52,951 nucleotides of DNA from Armatimonadota bacterium. Lineage in GTDB: Bacteria > Armatimonadota > Fimbriimonadia > Fimbriimonadales > Fimbriimonadaceae. Where the stretch lies: NCBI GenBank assembly GCA_020161505.1, contig JAIUNY010000021.1, positions 1-52,951 of the forward strand, read 5' to 3'. Under the pieces are notes generated by a model that made no database searches, was not told the DNA's origin, and was given only the letters and a program-made list of their open reading frames with translations. Within the stretch, counting starts at the first letter, position 1. The number at the start of each line of letters is the position of its first letter. Positions 39,096 to 47,861 of this stretch are shown here, in pieces. The position numbers and the translations under genes are program-made.

Positions 39096-39872
39096 TTAGC
39101 TCGGAGTTGAGCTGTCCCCGCCGGAGTTGCCCAGGCGGCGCTCAAGCTCTTCGAGCTGCGAGTCAACGCTGTCGGTGGTGGTGGTGGCGACTTCTTGGAT
39201 CTTCGGAGCGCTGAGGCCGAGCTTTTCTTCGAGCTTGGCGAGTTCCTCTTCCGCAGCGAAGTCCATGGTTTGGTCTTCCATCATCATCATCTTGCCTTGC
39301 ACCGAGTTGGCCATCATCTCGGTTCGGGCTTGAGCTTCGGCTTGCTTGTCCTTGATCTTATCGCGGGCGGCGGCGAAGGAGCCTTCATATTCGTTCTCGA
39401 AGGTCAACCCTTCGAGGGCTCGACCGATGGACTCTTGGATTTGAGCCTGCTTCCACTGAGCCTTCATCGCGAGGGCTTCGGCGGTCTTCTTTTTGACTTC
39501 TTCTTCTTGCCGCTTAATCGCCACCTTCACTTGTTCGACGGTTTCAACAGCCGTAGCGAGCGTGCCCTTTAGGGTTTCGATCGTGGTGTCGTTGCTGGTT
39601 TTCTCGCGCAGGAATTGCTTGGCCAGTTCACGATTCCCCTGGCGCAGGGCCGTGGTGGCTTGCTGCTCCAGTTGAGCCGACTTGCGGGTGGCATCGTCGA
39701 GCATTTGCTGGAGTCGGTTGCGCTGGGTGATGGCCTGGACGGCTTTTTCTCGGTTGCCGGTCAGAGCCGTTTGCATATCGCGGCGGGCTTGATCGAGCAT
39801 GATCTCCGGATCCTCGAGCTTGTCCATCGTGCGGCCGAAGAGTGCGCGGAGCCAGGCAAAGAAGCGTTTCAT
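39096..39872 (-). CDS. pspA: PspA/IM30-family membrane-stress protein
   Basis: A 258-residue coiled-coil protein of the ESCRT-III-like PspA/Vipp1 family that binds and protects the inner membrane. It begins MKRFFAWLRALFGRTMDKLEDPEIMLDQARRDMQ, with the amphipathic helix 0 and the conserved DPExxLxQ segment. Charged helices follow (NRLQQMLDDATRKSAQLEQQATTALRQGNRELAKQFLREK). The start at 39872 is preferred; the open frame upstream (32 codons) is not family-like. No pspF or pspBC is seen. A perfect terminator follows. Confidence 0.88.
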   Translation of the reverse strand: MKRFFAWLRALFGRTMDKLEDPEIMLDQARRDMQTALTGNREKAVQAITQRNRLQQMLDDATRKSAQLEQQATTALRQGNRELAKQFLREKTSNDTTIETLKGTLATAVETVEQVKVAIKRQEEEVKKKTAEALAMKAQWKQAQIQESIGRALEGLTFENEYEGSFAAARDKIKDKQAEAQARTEMMANSVQGKMMMMEDQTMDFAAEEELAKLEEKLGLSAPKIQEVATTTTDSVDSQLEELERRLGNSGGDSSTPS

Positions 39873-40035
39873 GGGGCGTAGTGACCTGCGTACTCGCGTG
39901 GGAGCGAGCACGAAAAGTATACACGGCAAGGCTTGGGCCACGTTGCGTGGGGTCCCGTGTTGAACCAAGGCATGACCGGCCCAGATGACCCACTGCCGAG
40001 CCTGACCTGCCGCCCAGGACTCCGGAGCCCATAGG

Positions 40036-40041
40036 TATAAT
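40036..40041 (+). promoter_or_regulatory. -10 box of atpD-atpC
   Basis: TATAAT 55 bases before the atpD ATG. A similar CCATAGGTAT context occurs before the GH38 gene. No strong -35 box. Confidence 0.45.
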
Positions 40042-40081
40042 CCGCGACATCTGCGAGTAGGCTTGCGCCTGCTTGGAATAA

Positions 40082-41530
<1,449 letters not shown>

Positions 41531-41536
41531 AAACTC

Positions 41537-41941
41537 ATGGCGTTGTTCAAGCTCAGCGTGGTTGCCCCGGATCGAACGGTGTTCGAAGACGAAGTCGAAA
41601 GCGTCGTGCTTCCGGGCGTCGAGGGATACCTCGGTATCCAGTCGAGCCACGAGCCGATGCTGGTCGCTCTGCGCCCGGGAATCATCGAATACATGGATCG
41701 CAACAATCAGCGGAGCTTTGTCAGCGTCAGCGGCGGGTTCACTGAAATCAGCGACAACAGCGTGATCGTGCTGGCTCAAGATGCCCAGCGTGCCACCGAA
41801 ATCGACGTAGCCGAAGCGGAGAAGGCGCTTGAAGAAGCCCGACGCGCTCTGCGCGGCGAAGCGTCTTCGATGACGGCTCAGCAAGCAACGGAAGAGATCG
41901 AGCGCGCAATGGTGCGGATCAAAGCCGCTCGGCTCAGTTAA
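41537..41941 (+). CDS. atpC: F1 ATP synthase epsilon subunit
   Basis: A 134-residue protein with the epsilon N-terminal beta-sandwich (LFKLSVVAPDRTVFEDEVESVVLPGVEGYLGIQSSHEPMLVALRPGIIEY) and a C-terminal two-helix part (EKALEEARRALRG...AMVRIKAARLS). It connects the catalytic head with the rotor and inhibits ATP hydrolysis. It follows atpD by 6 bp and ends the pair; an intrinsic terminator follows. Confidence 0.96.
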   Translation: MALFKLSVVAPDRTVFEDEVESVVLPGVEGYLGIQSSHEPMLVALRPGIIEYMDRNNQRSFVSVSGGFTEISDNSVIVLAQDAQRATEIDVAEAEKALEEARRALRGEASSMTAQQATEEIERAMVRIKAARLS

Positions 41942-41959
41942 TTCTTTGGCGAGAAGGCA

Positions 41960-42002
41960 AGCGGGGTTTGGGCAGGGAAACCGGCTCGAACCCCGCTTTT
42001 TT
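41960..42002 (+). terminator. Terminator of atpD-atpC
   Basis: AGCGGGGTT (41960-41968) and AACCCCGCT (41989-41997) form a 9-bp stem with a 20-base loop and a run of six Ts (41997-42002). Confidence 0.85.
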
Positions 42003-42074
42003 CGTCGGACGGCCTACCTGCGGCACGATTCTCGCCTCCGTTCTCGTCTATAGCTTGGATCACTTTTTGAAGAC

Positions 42075-43673
42075 ATGACCTCCTCTCTGCTCCTCGCGAT
42101 GGCTCTCGGTGCTTTGCCGAGCGAATCTGCTCCCGGAATCTTTTCCGAAAAGGAGCGGCTGGTCGTCATGGAGTACTGGAACAAGCCAGGGCGCCTGGTG
42201 CAAACCGAGGTGAATCCGGGCAAGCCTTACGTGGCGGCTTACTCGCCGCAGGCTTCGGCGTGGCTGATGCAGATGTATCGCCTGAGGGAACCAGGCGTGC
42301 GACTCCGGCCCGATGTTGATCCCAAAGCGAGCACAACGCGCCACGCGGCATGGGACACCTGGATCAACGAGCAATACTCGCGCGATTTCGCCTGGGCGAC
42401 TGCGGCAGCGGCGTGGATCAACGAGGACATGGCTCGGGATGAATCTGAGGCTCCTCGTGAGCGGGCCTTGATCAACGTTCCGCCGGACTTGGAATCGCTG
42501 GCCGGAGCGCCCCCGTCGTTTTTCATCGTTGTGCGACCGCAAAAGCACACCGTGATGCTGGAAGGATTCTCGACGACCTACGAGGATGGGGTGGACGTTC
42601 GGCGAAAGTGGCCGTTCTATCGTTCGGCTTACGGGGTTGTGGCGAGTGGATCTTCGCCCAATAGCGCGGAGCTAGCTTCGGGGTTGAAGGCGGCGAAGGT
42701 CGCTCCGAGGCTCGCCAGCAGTCTGAGCGCGGTCTCGCAGATGGAAGGCGGCTTTGATGCCGTGAACACCTACGACACGGGCGGAGTGAGCGTCGGCCTC
42801 GTGCAATTTGCGGCGCTGATGCATGGCAAAGGCCCGCTCGCCGACCTCTTGGCCCTCTATCGAGGGATGAATCGCGCGGGATTCCAGAACGATTTTCGAC
42901 GGTACGGCGTGGATGTCGCGCCGGATGGTCGCCTCACCGTGATTGATCCTCGCACCGGATTCGAGGTGGCAGGCGGCGATGCGGTGCGAGCGATCGTACG
43001 GGACAAGCGATTGACCGCCGTGTTTCAACGTGCTGGGCAACTGAGCGCTTCGTTCCGAGGCGCGCAGCTCCGGCTGGTCGCCCAGAACTTCGATCCGACG
43101 ACGCGGATGATTCCCATTCAGTTTGGTGCGCAGGTGCAGGAGATTCGGGTGGGGGACTTTGTTCAATCGGAGTCTGGAATCGCAACTCTGTTGGATCGTC
43201 TGGTGAATACCGGCAACCTGGATCCTCTGCCTCGCGTGGTGCGCGAGGTGATGACGGAGTTTGGCCTCACGACTCTTGCCCAGTTGCGAGCTGCCGAGTG
43301 GCATGTCATCGAAAAGATGACTTATCGGCACGACTTTCTTGCTTCCGGAAAGCTGAAGAATCCCGATCCAGGGCTCCTTGCCAGTGCGATGGGGCAGCCG
43401 GGACAGGCTCAGATTTCGGGCAACGTCGGAGGCGCGCGGCCGAACAATATGGATTGGGAGAACGGTCAAACCCCGCCCGCCGATCCGGGGATGTTTGGGC
43501 TAGATTTACCGAACGGAAAACCCGCCCCTGGTCGGTTGGTAGAGCGGCCGCAAGAGGCATCGAGCCCCGCTCCGAGCCAATCGAGCCCGGGAAAAACCGC
43601 GTCAGCGCCCCCTCTTCCGGAGACAGAAACCCCGAAGCAACCCGGCGGCCCGATCACAACCGCGGGCGGATAA
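42075..43673 (+). CDS. Secreted lysozyme-like protein, copy 1 of 2, with proline-rich tail
   Basis: A 532-residue exported protein (short hydrophobic start MTSSLLLAMALGALPSESA). The N-terminal domain (MEYWNKPGRLVQ...) and central segment SLSAVSQMEGGFDAVNTYDTGGVSVGLVQFAALMHGKGPL are shared with the next gene. The pattern 'EGGFDxxNTYDTGxVSVGxxQF' resembles the catalytic-Glu region of lysozyme or chitosanase-fold enzymes that cleave glycan chains. The C-terminus is long, Pro/Gly/Ser-rich and probably disordered (PAPSQSSPGKTASAPP). A cell-wall or polysaccharide role is inferred, not shown. Confidence 0.6.
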   Translation: MTSSLLLAMALGALPSESAPGIFSEKERLVVMEYWNKPGRLVQTEVNPGKPYVAAYSPQASAWLMQMYRLREPGVRLRPDVDPKASTTRHAAWDTWINEQYSRDFAWATAAAAWINEDMARDESEAPRERALINVPPDLESLAGAPPSFFIVVRPQKHTVMLEGFSTTYEDGVDVRRKWPFYRSAYGVVASGSSPNSAELASGLKAAKVAPRLASSLSAVSQMEGGFDAVNTYDTGGVSVGLVQFAALMHGKGPLADLLALYRGMNRAGFQNDFRRYGVDVAPDGRLTVIDPRTGFEVAGGDAVRAIVRDKRLTAVFQRAGQLSASFRGAQLRLVAQNFDPTTRMIPIQFGAQVQEIRVGDFVQSESGIATLLDRLVNTGNLDPLPRVVREVMTEFGLTTLAQLRAAEWHVIEKMTYRHDFLASGKLKNPDPGLLASAMGQPGQAQISGNVGGARPNNMDWENGQTPPADPGMFGLDLPNGKPAPGRLVERPQEASSPAPSQSSPGKTASAPPLPETETPKQPGGPITTAGG

Positions 43674-43749
43674 CTCCTAGCCCCTTGCATGCCAGGGGGA
43701 AAATCCTTCATAAAACAACGAGATAAGTTGCGCGTTTACCCTTGAGTAA

Positions 43750-45213
43750 ATGCGGGGAATGACGATGATGCAGACTATGGGTTCTTTGAAGCTCTTGGGG
43801 ATGATGGGCGTGGCTTTGCTGGTCACACCGCGAATCGCGATTGCCCAGCCATCGCATTTCACACCGCAGGAGAATCGCGCGATTCGCGCATTCTGGTTGC
43901 AGGATGGTCGCTATATCGTCGATCTGCCGGAAACGGCTCGCTCTCAAGGGCCGTGGCAGGCCAGACAATCGCCCGACGGCTCGACTTGGTTGCTGAACTA
44001 CTATCGCACCGCGCGAGGGCAGGCGGGCAAGGTTGTTCCGACCCAAGATCCCAAGGCGAGCGACGATCTGGGCAAGGCATGGGATGCTTGGGTGGATGCG
44101 AAGTACGCCTGGGATGAATGGCAAGCGGGCCAAGATTCTTGGAAGAAGAATCAGGAAGCGCTGAAGAAGTCGCTGGTCGCTCCGGCGGGCACGATGCCGC
44201 CTGAGCCTGGGCCGATGCCGGATTCCTTGAAGGGCATTGTTGCTGAGCCCCCGGCGTTTGTCACCCCGGTGATGCCGAAGGCTCACACGCTCGACTACGG
44301 CGACTTCAAGATCACGCTTCAAGACCACACCAAGGTGCGACGCAAGTTTGCCTACTACCGCTTCCACGAGGGGGTGATGGATGTAGGATCGCCGATGCGT
44401 GGTCAGACAATTGAGCAGATCAAGCCCCTCTTCACCAAGGCGGGTCTGACGGAAAGTCAGCTCCGTGTGATGTCAGCGGTGTCGCTTCTGGAGGGTGGAT
44501 TCGATTCGCTGAACACCTACGACACGGGGTTTGTGTCAGTCGGTTTCATTCAGTTTGCCTCGCTCCGGGCCGGCTCCGGCTCCCTTGGTGCGGTGATGCT
44601 TCGCCTGAAAAAGGACGCCCCCAAAGAGTTTGAGCAGCACTTCCGCAAGTTTGGGCTGGATGTGACGGGTCAGGGCGTGATGGTTGCGCTGGATCTGGCG
44701 ACGGGTGAAGAGCGCGTTGGCCCAGCGGCGAACGAGGCGATCATCCGGGATAAGCGTCTGGCCGGGATCTTCGTGAGGGCCGCGCGCAAGTGCGACGACT
44801 TCAAGATTGCCCAGATTCGGACCGCGGTGGATCAGTATTATCCGGCGGGCGATTCGGTGAGCTTCAAGGTGGGCGATCAGACCATTTCGGGCAAAATCTC
44901 GGATGTTTTTCGCTCGGAAGCGGGCATGGCGACCCTGATGGATCGCAAGGTGAATACCGGTGGCTTCGGGAATCTGACCGAGGTGATGGCGGAGATGTTC
45001 GTCACCTATGGTTTCGAGAAGTTCTCGGATCTCGCCCAACTGGAATTCCAGCTGGTTCGGGCGATGGTTTATCGCAAGAACTACATGGAAGCCAGCGACC
45101 TCTCGCGTCCTCGGGATTTGGGGATTGCGGTGAGCCGGGGTTCAGGTGGTTCTCGGAATGATCGGGGGAATGCCCCTCCGCCTCCTCCGAAGGGATCTGG
45201 CAAGGGGAAGTAG
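43750..45213 (+). CDS. Secreted lysozyme-like protein, copy 2 of 2
   Basis: A 487-residue protein with a signal peptide (LKLLGMMGVALLVTPRIAIA-Q), the same order of segments as copy 1 (RAFWLQDGRYIVDL; WDAWVDAKYAWDEW; RRKFAYYRFHEG) and the core AVSLLEGGFDSLNTYDTGFVSVGFIQFASL. Glu in LEGGFD is the best catalytic candidate. The Asn and Asp residues of NTYDTG are kept in both. Ends with a short Pro-rich tail (NAPPPPPKGSGKGK). Only 76 bp after copy 1. Confidence 0.6.
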   Translation: MRGMTMMQTMGSLKLLGMMGVALLVTPRIAIAQPSHFTPQENRAIRAFWLQDGRYIVDLPETARSQGPWQARQSPDGSTWLLNYYRTARGQAGKVVPTQDPKASDDLGKAWDAWVDAKYAWDEWQAGQDSWKKNQEALKKSLVAPAGTMPPEPGPMPDSLKGIVAEPPAFVTPVMPKAHTLDYGDFKITLQDHTKVRRKFAYYRFHEGVMDVGSPMRGQTIEQIKPLFTKAGLTESQLRVMSAVSLLEGGFDSLNTYDTGFVSVGFIQFASLRAGSGSLGAVMLRLKKDAPKEFEQHFRKFGLDVTGQGVMVALDLATGEERVGPAANEAIIRDKRLAGIFVRAARKCDDFKIAQIRTAVDQYYPAGDSVSFKVGDQTISGKISDVFRSEAGMATLMDRKVNTGGFGNLTEVMAEMFVTYGFEKFSDLAQLEFQLVRAMVYRKNYMEASDLSRPRDLGIAVSRGSGGSRNDRGNAPPPPPKGSGKGK

Positions 45214-45219
45214 CCCTCC

Positions 45220-45399
45220 GTGTCCTGGTTTGCGAGGTTTGTGCTTATCCCGCTGTTCTTCGTCGCGGGTGGGTTGATGCTGGGGAAGGCTCTGGCGAGC
45301 CCTGGCGCCCCATTCTTCTGGGTGATGACGGCGCTCACTTTCTTAGGTGGGTATGCGGGACTGAGCCGCATTCATCGGCATGGTCAGTCCCAGCTCTGA
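45220..45399 (+). CDS. Small membrane protein, 59 residues
   Basis: A GTG-started frame of 60 codons, too short for many gene callers. It encodes two hydrophobic segments (FARFVLIPLFFVAGGLMLGK and PFFWVMTALTFLGGYAGLSR) and a short basic-polar end. The GTG is 6 bp after the stop of the second lysozyme-like gene. An 11-bp terminator stem starts at its stop codon, so it sits exactly at the operon end. No homology is recognised. Confidence 0.5.
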   Translation: MSWFARFVLIPLFFVAGGLMLGKALASPGAPFFWVMTALTFLGGYAGLSRIHRHGQSQL

Positions 45400-45435
45400 A
45401 GCGACCAAGTCATCCACGCGACGGCTTGGTCGCTT
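45399..45435 (+). terminator. Terminator after the lysozyme-like operon
   Basis: AAGCGACCAAG (45399-45409) and CTTGGTCGCTT (45425-45435) are perfect 11-bp reverse complements with a 15-base loop, followed by TATGATT. The stem overlaps the last base of the small gene's stop codon. Confidence 0.75.
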
Positions 45436-45522
45436 TATGATTGGACGAGAGGGGTCATCCCAAATCACGCCGTACCCCAAATCGGGAGATTTAGGGGACG
45501 GCGTCGAGTGAGAGTAGGCGGC

Positions 45523-45580
45523 TTCCCGACCCTGAAGGGATCGGGGCACCCTGATTTGAGCTTGATGTCTTGGGTGCCCC
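45523..45580 (+). repeat. REP-like repeat plus a half copy forming a hairpin
   Basis: A full plus-orientation copy at 45523-45552 ends in GGGGCACCC; GGGTGCCCC at 45572-45580 is its exact complement. On the minus strand this hairpin lies 9 bp beyond the prolyl oligopeptidase stop (45590) and may act in transcript 3'-end formation. Confidence 0.75.
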
Positions 45581-45589
45581 GTTGTTGCC

Positions 45590-47707
45590 TTACTTCCCGA
45601 TGAAGTCGGGGATGGCGCGGCCCATGTTGTGGAGAGTGAAGGAGTAGATGTCTCCGACGCGCTCCAAGGTTTTGCGGATCGGGGTGCCCGCGCCGTGTCC
45701 GGCGGAGCTTTCGATGCGGATGTAGACCGGATTCGGCCCAGCTTGGGAGGCCTGGAGCCTGGCCGCGTACTTGAACGAGTGCGCAGGCACTACGCGGTCG
45801 TCGGTATCGGCGGTGAGCACGAGCGTGGCGGGGTAGTGGCTCCCGGGAATCAGATTGTGATACGGAGAAATCCGCAGGAGCGAGAAGAACTCATCTTGAT
45901 TCTGCGGGGAGCCGTAGTCGCTTTCCCAGGCCTTACCAATGGTGAATTGGTTGAACCGGAGCATGTCCATGACGCCGACTTCGGGGACGCAGACGCCAAA
46001 CAGATCGGGCCGCTGGTTCATGACCACACCAATCAGGAGACCTCCGTTCGAGCCGCCATTGACCATGAGGCGCTTGTTGCTGGTGTATTTGTTGCTGATC
46101 AGCCACTCCGCGCAGGCGATGAAGTCATCGTAGGCGTTCTGTCGGCGCACCTTGATGGCAGATTCGTGCCAAGACTTGCCGTACTCGTTCCCGCCTCGGA
46201 TACAGGCGACGGCATAAACGCCTCCCATATCCATCCAGACGGTGCGGCTGCTGCTGAACCAGGGGCTCTGACCAGCGGCGAATCCTCCGTAGCCATAGAG
46301 GATAGTGGGGTTATCGCCGGTCAGCTGGAGACCCTTTTTGTGAACCAAGAACATCGGAACTTTGGTGCCATCGTTCGAGGTCACGAAGACCTGGGAGGCT
46401 TCGTACTTGGTGTTGTCGAATGGCATTTTGAGTTCGCGGAAGACTTCTGATTTGCCGCTGCGGACATCGTACTTGTAGAGGGTGGCTGGGGTGACGAAGT
46501 CGGAGTAGCTGTAGTAGGTGGTCGGGTCATCGGGGAGCCCGCTCCAACCGGAAACAGCGCCGAGCCCGGGGAGCTTGACTTCTTCTTTCCCGGATCCATC
46601 CGGATTCAGCCGGTAGACCTTGCTGTGAGCGTCTTGCGAATACTGGACAAAGAGTTTGCCTCCCACAACGCTGGCGGATTCGAGGTTTTCTTTCTGCTCG
46701 GCAAGAATCTCGACGGGAGCCGATCGGCCCTTGATCGGAGCCTTGATGATGCGGCCATTGGGGGCATCTTTGCTGGTTTGAATCCAGACGAAGTCGCCGT
46801 CGCGGTGAATCGGAGAGTAGTTGCCATCGGCGGCATCGAACATCTTGATGATCGGAGCATCCGGGACGGTCAGATCTTTGATATAGAGTCGGTTGTTGGT
46901 GGAACCAGGATCGTCGGAATAGATGAACAGCGCGGTGCGCTTCGCATCCATGATTGGATACAGGAATCGATCGGGATGCTCTTTGTCCTCGTAAATCAGC
47001 ACGTCTTGGGTTTGCGGGGTGCCGAATTTGTGGAACCAGATCGAGGCCGTATTGGTCGCGGCAGTGAACTCCTGGCCTTCCTTCGGCTCAGGGAAGCGAA
47101 GATAGTAGAGCCCGCTGCCCTCTGCGTTCAGCACGCCTCCGCCGAACTTGGAGAACTTGACCGACTCCGATTTATCCTTCAGGGTATCGACATCTCGCGC
47201 ACGCCACTCGATCCAGTCGGATCCGGCGACGGAGACGCCGTAGAGGAAGGTCTTGCCGTCGAGGCTGAGGTCGGTGGCACTGAGAGCGACGGTGCCATCT
47301 TGGCTCAGAGTGTTGGGGTCTAAGAGGATCCGGGGCTGCTTGCCCGGGCCGTCAGAGACATAGATGACATCTTGATTCTGGAGCCCGGAGTTGTAGGTGT
47401 AAACAGTGCGGTCACCTCGGGCGGTTGGGGCGGAGTAGCGCTCGAAGTTCACGCGCTTCATCAGCTCGTTCAGCACCCGATCCCGGCCTGGGATGGTGTT
47501 CATGTAGGCATCGGTGGCGGCGTTTTGGGCATCCGCCCAGGCGCGAACCTCGGGGGTTGAGATCGGCGCTTCAAGCCATCGATAGGGGTCTCGGATGGTA
47601 ATTCCGTGGTAGGTGTCCGTGTGATCCACGGTCTTGGTCACCGGTGGCTGAGGTGCGTTCATAGGGTTGAGAAGGGAGAGGGCGAGTGCTGTCGAGAGTG
47701 CCATCAT
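45590..47707 (-). CDS. Prolyl oligopeptidase (peptidase family S9A)
   Basis: A 705-residue serine peptidase that cuts after proline in short peptides. A short signal-like N-terminus (MMALSTALALSLLNPMNA) suggests export or periplasmic location. A seven-bladed propeller (about residues 80-400) precedes the alpha/beta hydrolase domain: Ser553 in NGGSNGGLLIG, Asp636 or 637 in DTDDRVVP, and His671 in SSAGHGAG. YGYGGF and RGGNEYGKSWHESA are typical S9A segments. Faces the lysozyme-like operon across a repeat. Confidence 0.93.
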   Translation of the reverse strand: MMALSTALALSLLNPMNAPQPPVTKTVDHTDTYHGITIRDPYRWLEAPISTPEVRAWADAQNAATDAYMNTIPGRDRVLNELMKRVNFERYSAPTARGDRTVYTYNSGLQNQDVIYVSDGPGKQPRILLDPNTLSQDGTVALSATDLSLDGKTFLYGVSVAGSDWIEWRARDVDTLKDKSESVKFSKFGGGVLNAEGSGLYYLRFPEPKEGQEFTAATNTASIWFHKFGTPQTQDVLIYEDKEHPDRFLYPIMDAKRTALFIYSDDPGSTNNRLYIKDLTVPDAPIIKMFDAADGNYSPIHRDGDFVWIQTSKDAPNGRIIKAPIKGRSAPVEILAEQKENLESASVVGGKLFVQYSQDAHSKVYRLNPDGSGKEEVKLPGLGAVSGWSGLPDDPTTYYSYSDFVTPATLYKYDVRSGKSEVFRELKMPFDNTKYEASQVFVTSNDGTKVPMFLVHKKGLQLTGDNPTILYGYGGFAAGQSPWFSSSRTVWMDMGGVYAVACIRGGNEYGKSWHESAIKVRRQNAYDDFIACAEWLISNKYTSNKRLMVNGGSNGGLLIGVVMNQRPDLFGVCVPEVGVMDMLRFNQFTIGKAWESDYGSPQNQDEFFSLLRISPYHNLIPGSHYPATLVLTADTDDRVVPAHSFKYAARLQASQAGPNPVYIRIESSAGHGAGTPIRKTLERVGDIYSFTLHNMGRAIPDFIGK

Positions 47708-47828
47708 CGCGGGTTTGCCTGTGGCTGAAGTCTTACCCGGAAAGAGGGACGAGGGAAAGACGAGCTACCGACAATGATTCCCCATCTTTCGAGGCGAGTG
47801 ATTGAAAAATCTTGTCCCACGCCAGGGG

Positions 47829-47844
47829 CAAGTTCCGCTAGACT
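47829..47844 (+). promoter_or_regulatory. Shared promoter motif of STN gene 1
   Basis: CAAGTTCCGCTA followed by GACT, giving a TAGACT -10-like box, stands 21 bases before the ATG. The identical 12-mer and spacing occur before the second STN gene. TTGTCC lies 21 bp upstream of TAGACT, which is too far for a standard -35 spacing. Confidence 0.5.
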
Positions 47845-47861
47845 GAAGAAAAGGGATTCAG

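Noticed and set aside
43700-43749. Third copy of the CAAGTTCCGCTA promoter motif before the second lysozyme-like gene
   Set aside because: Only AAGTTGCGC is shared, the -10-like part differs and spacing is different, so it is noted but not called.
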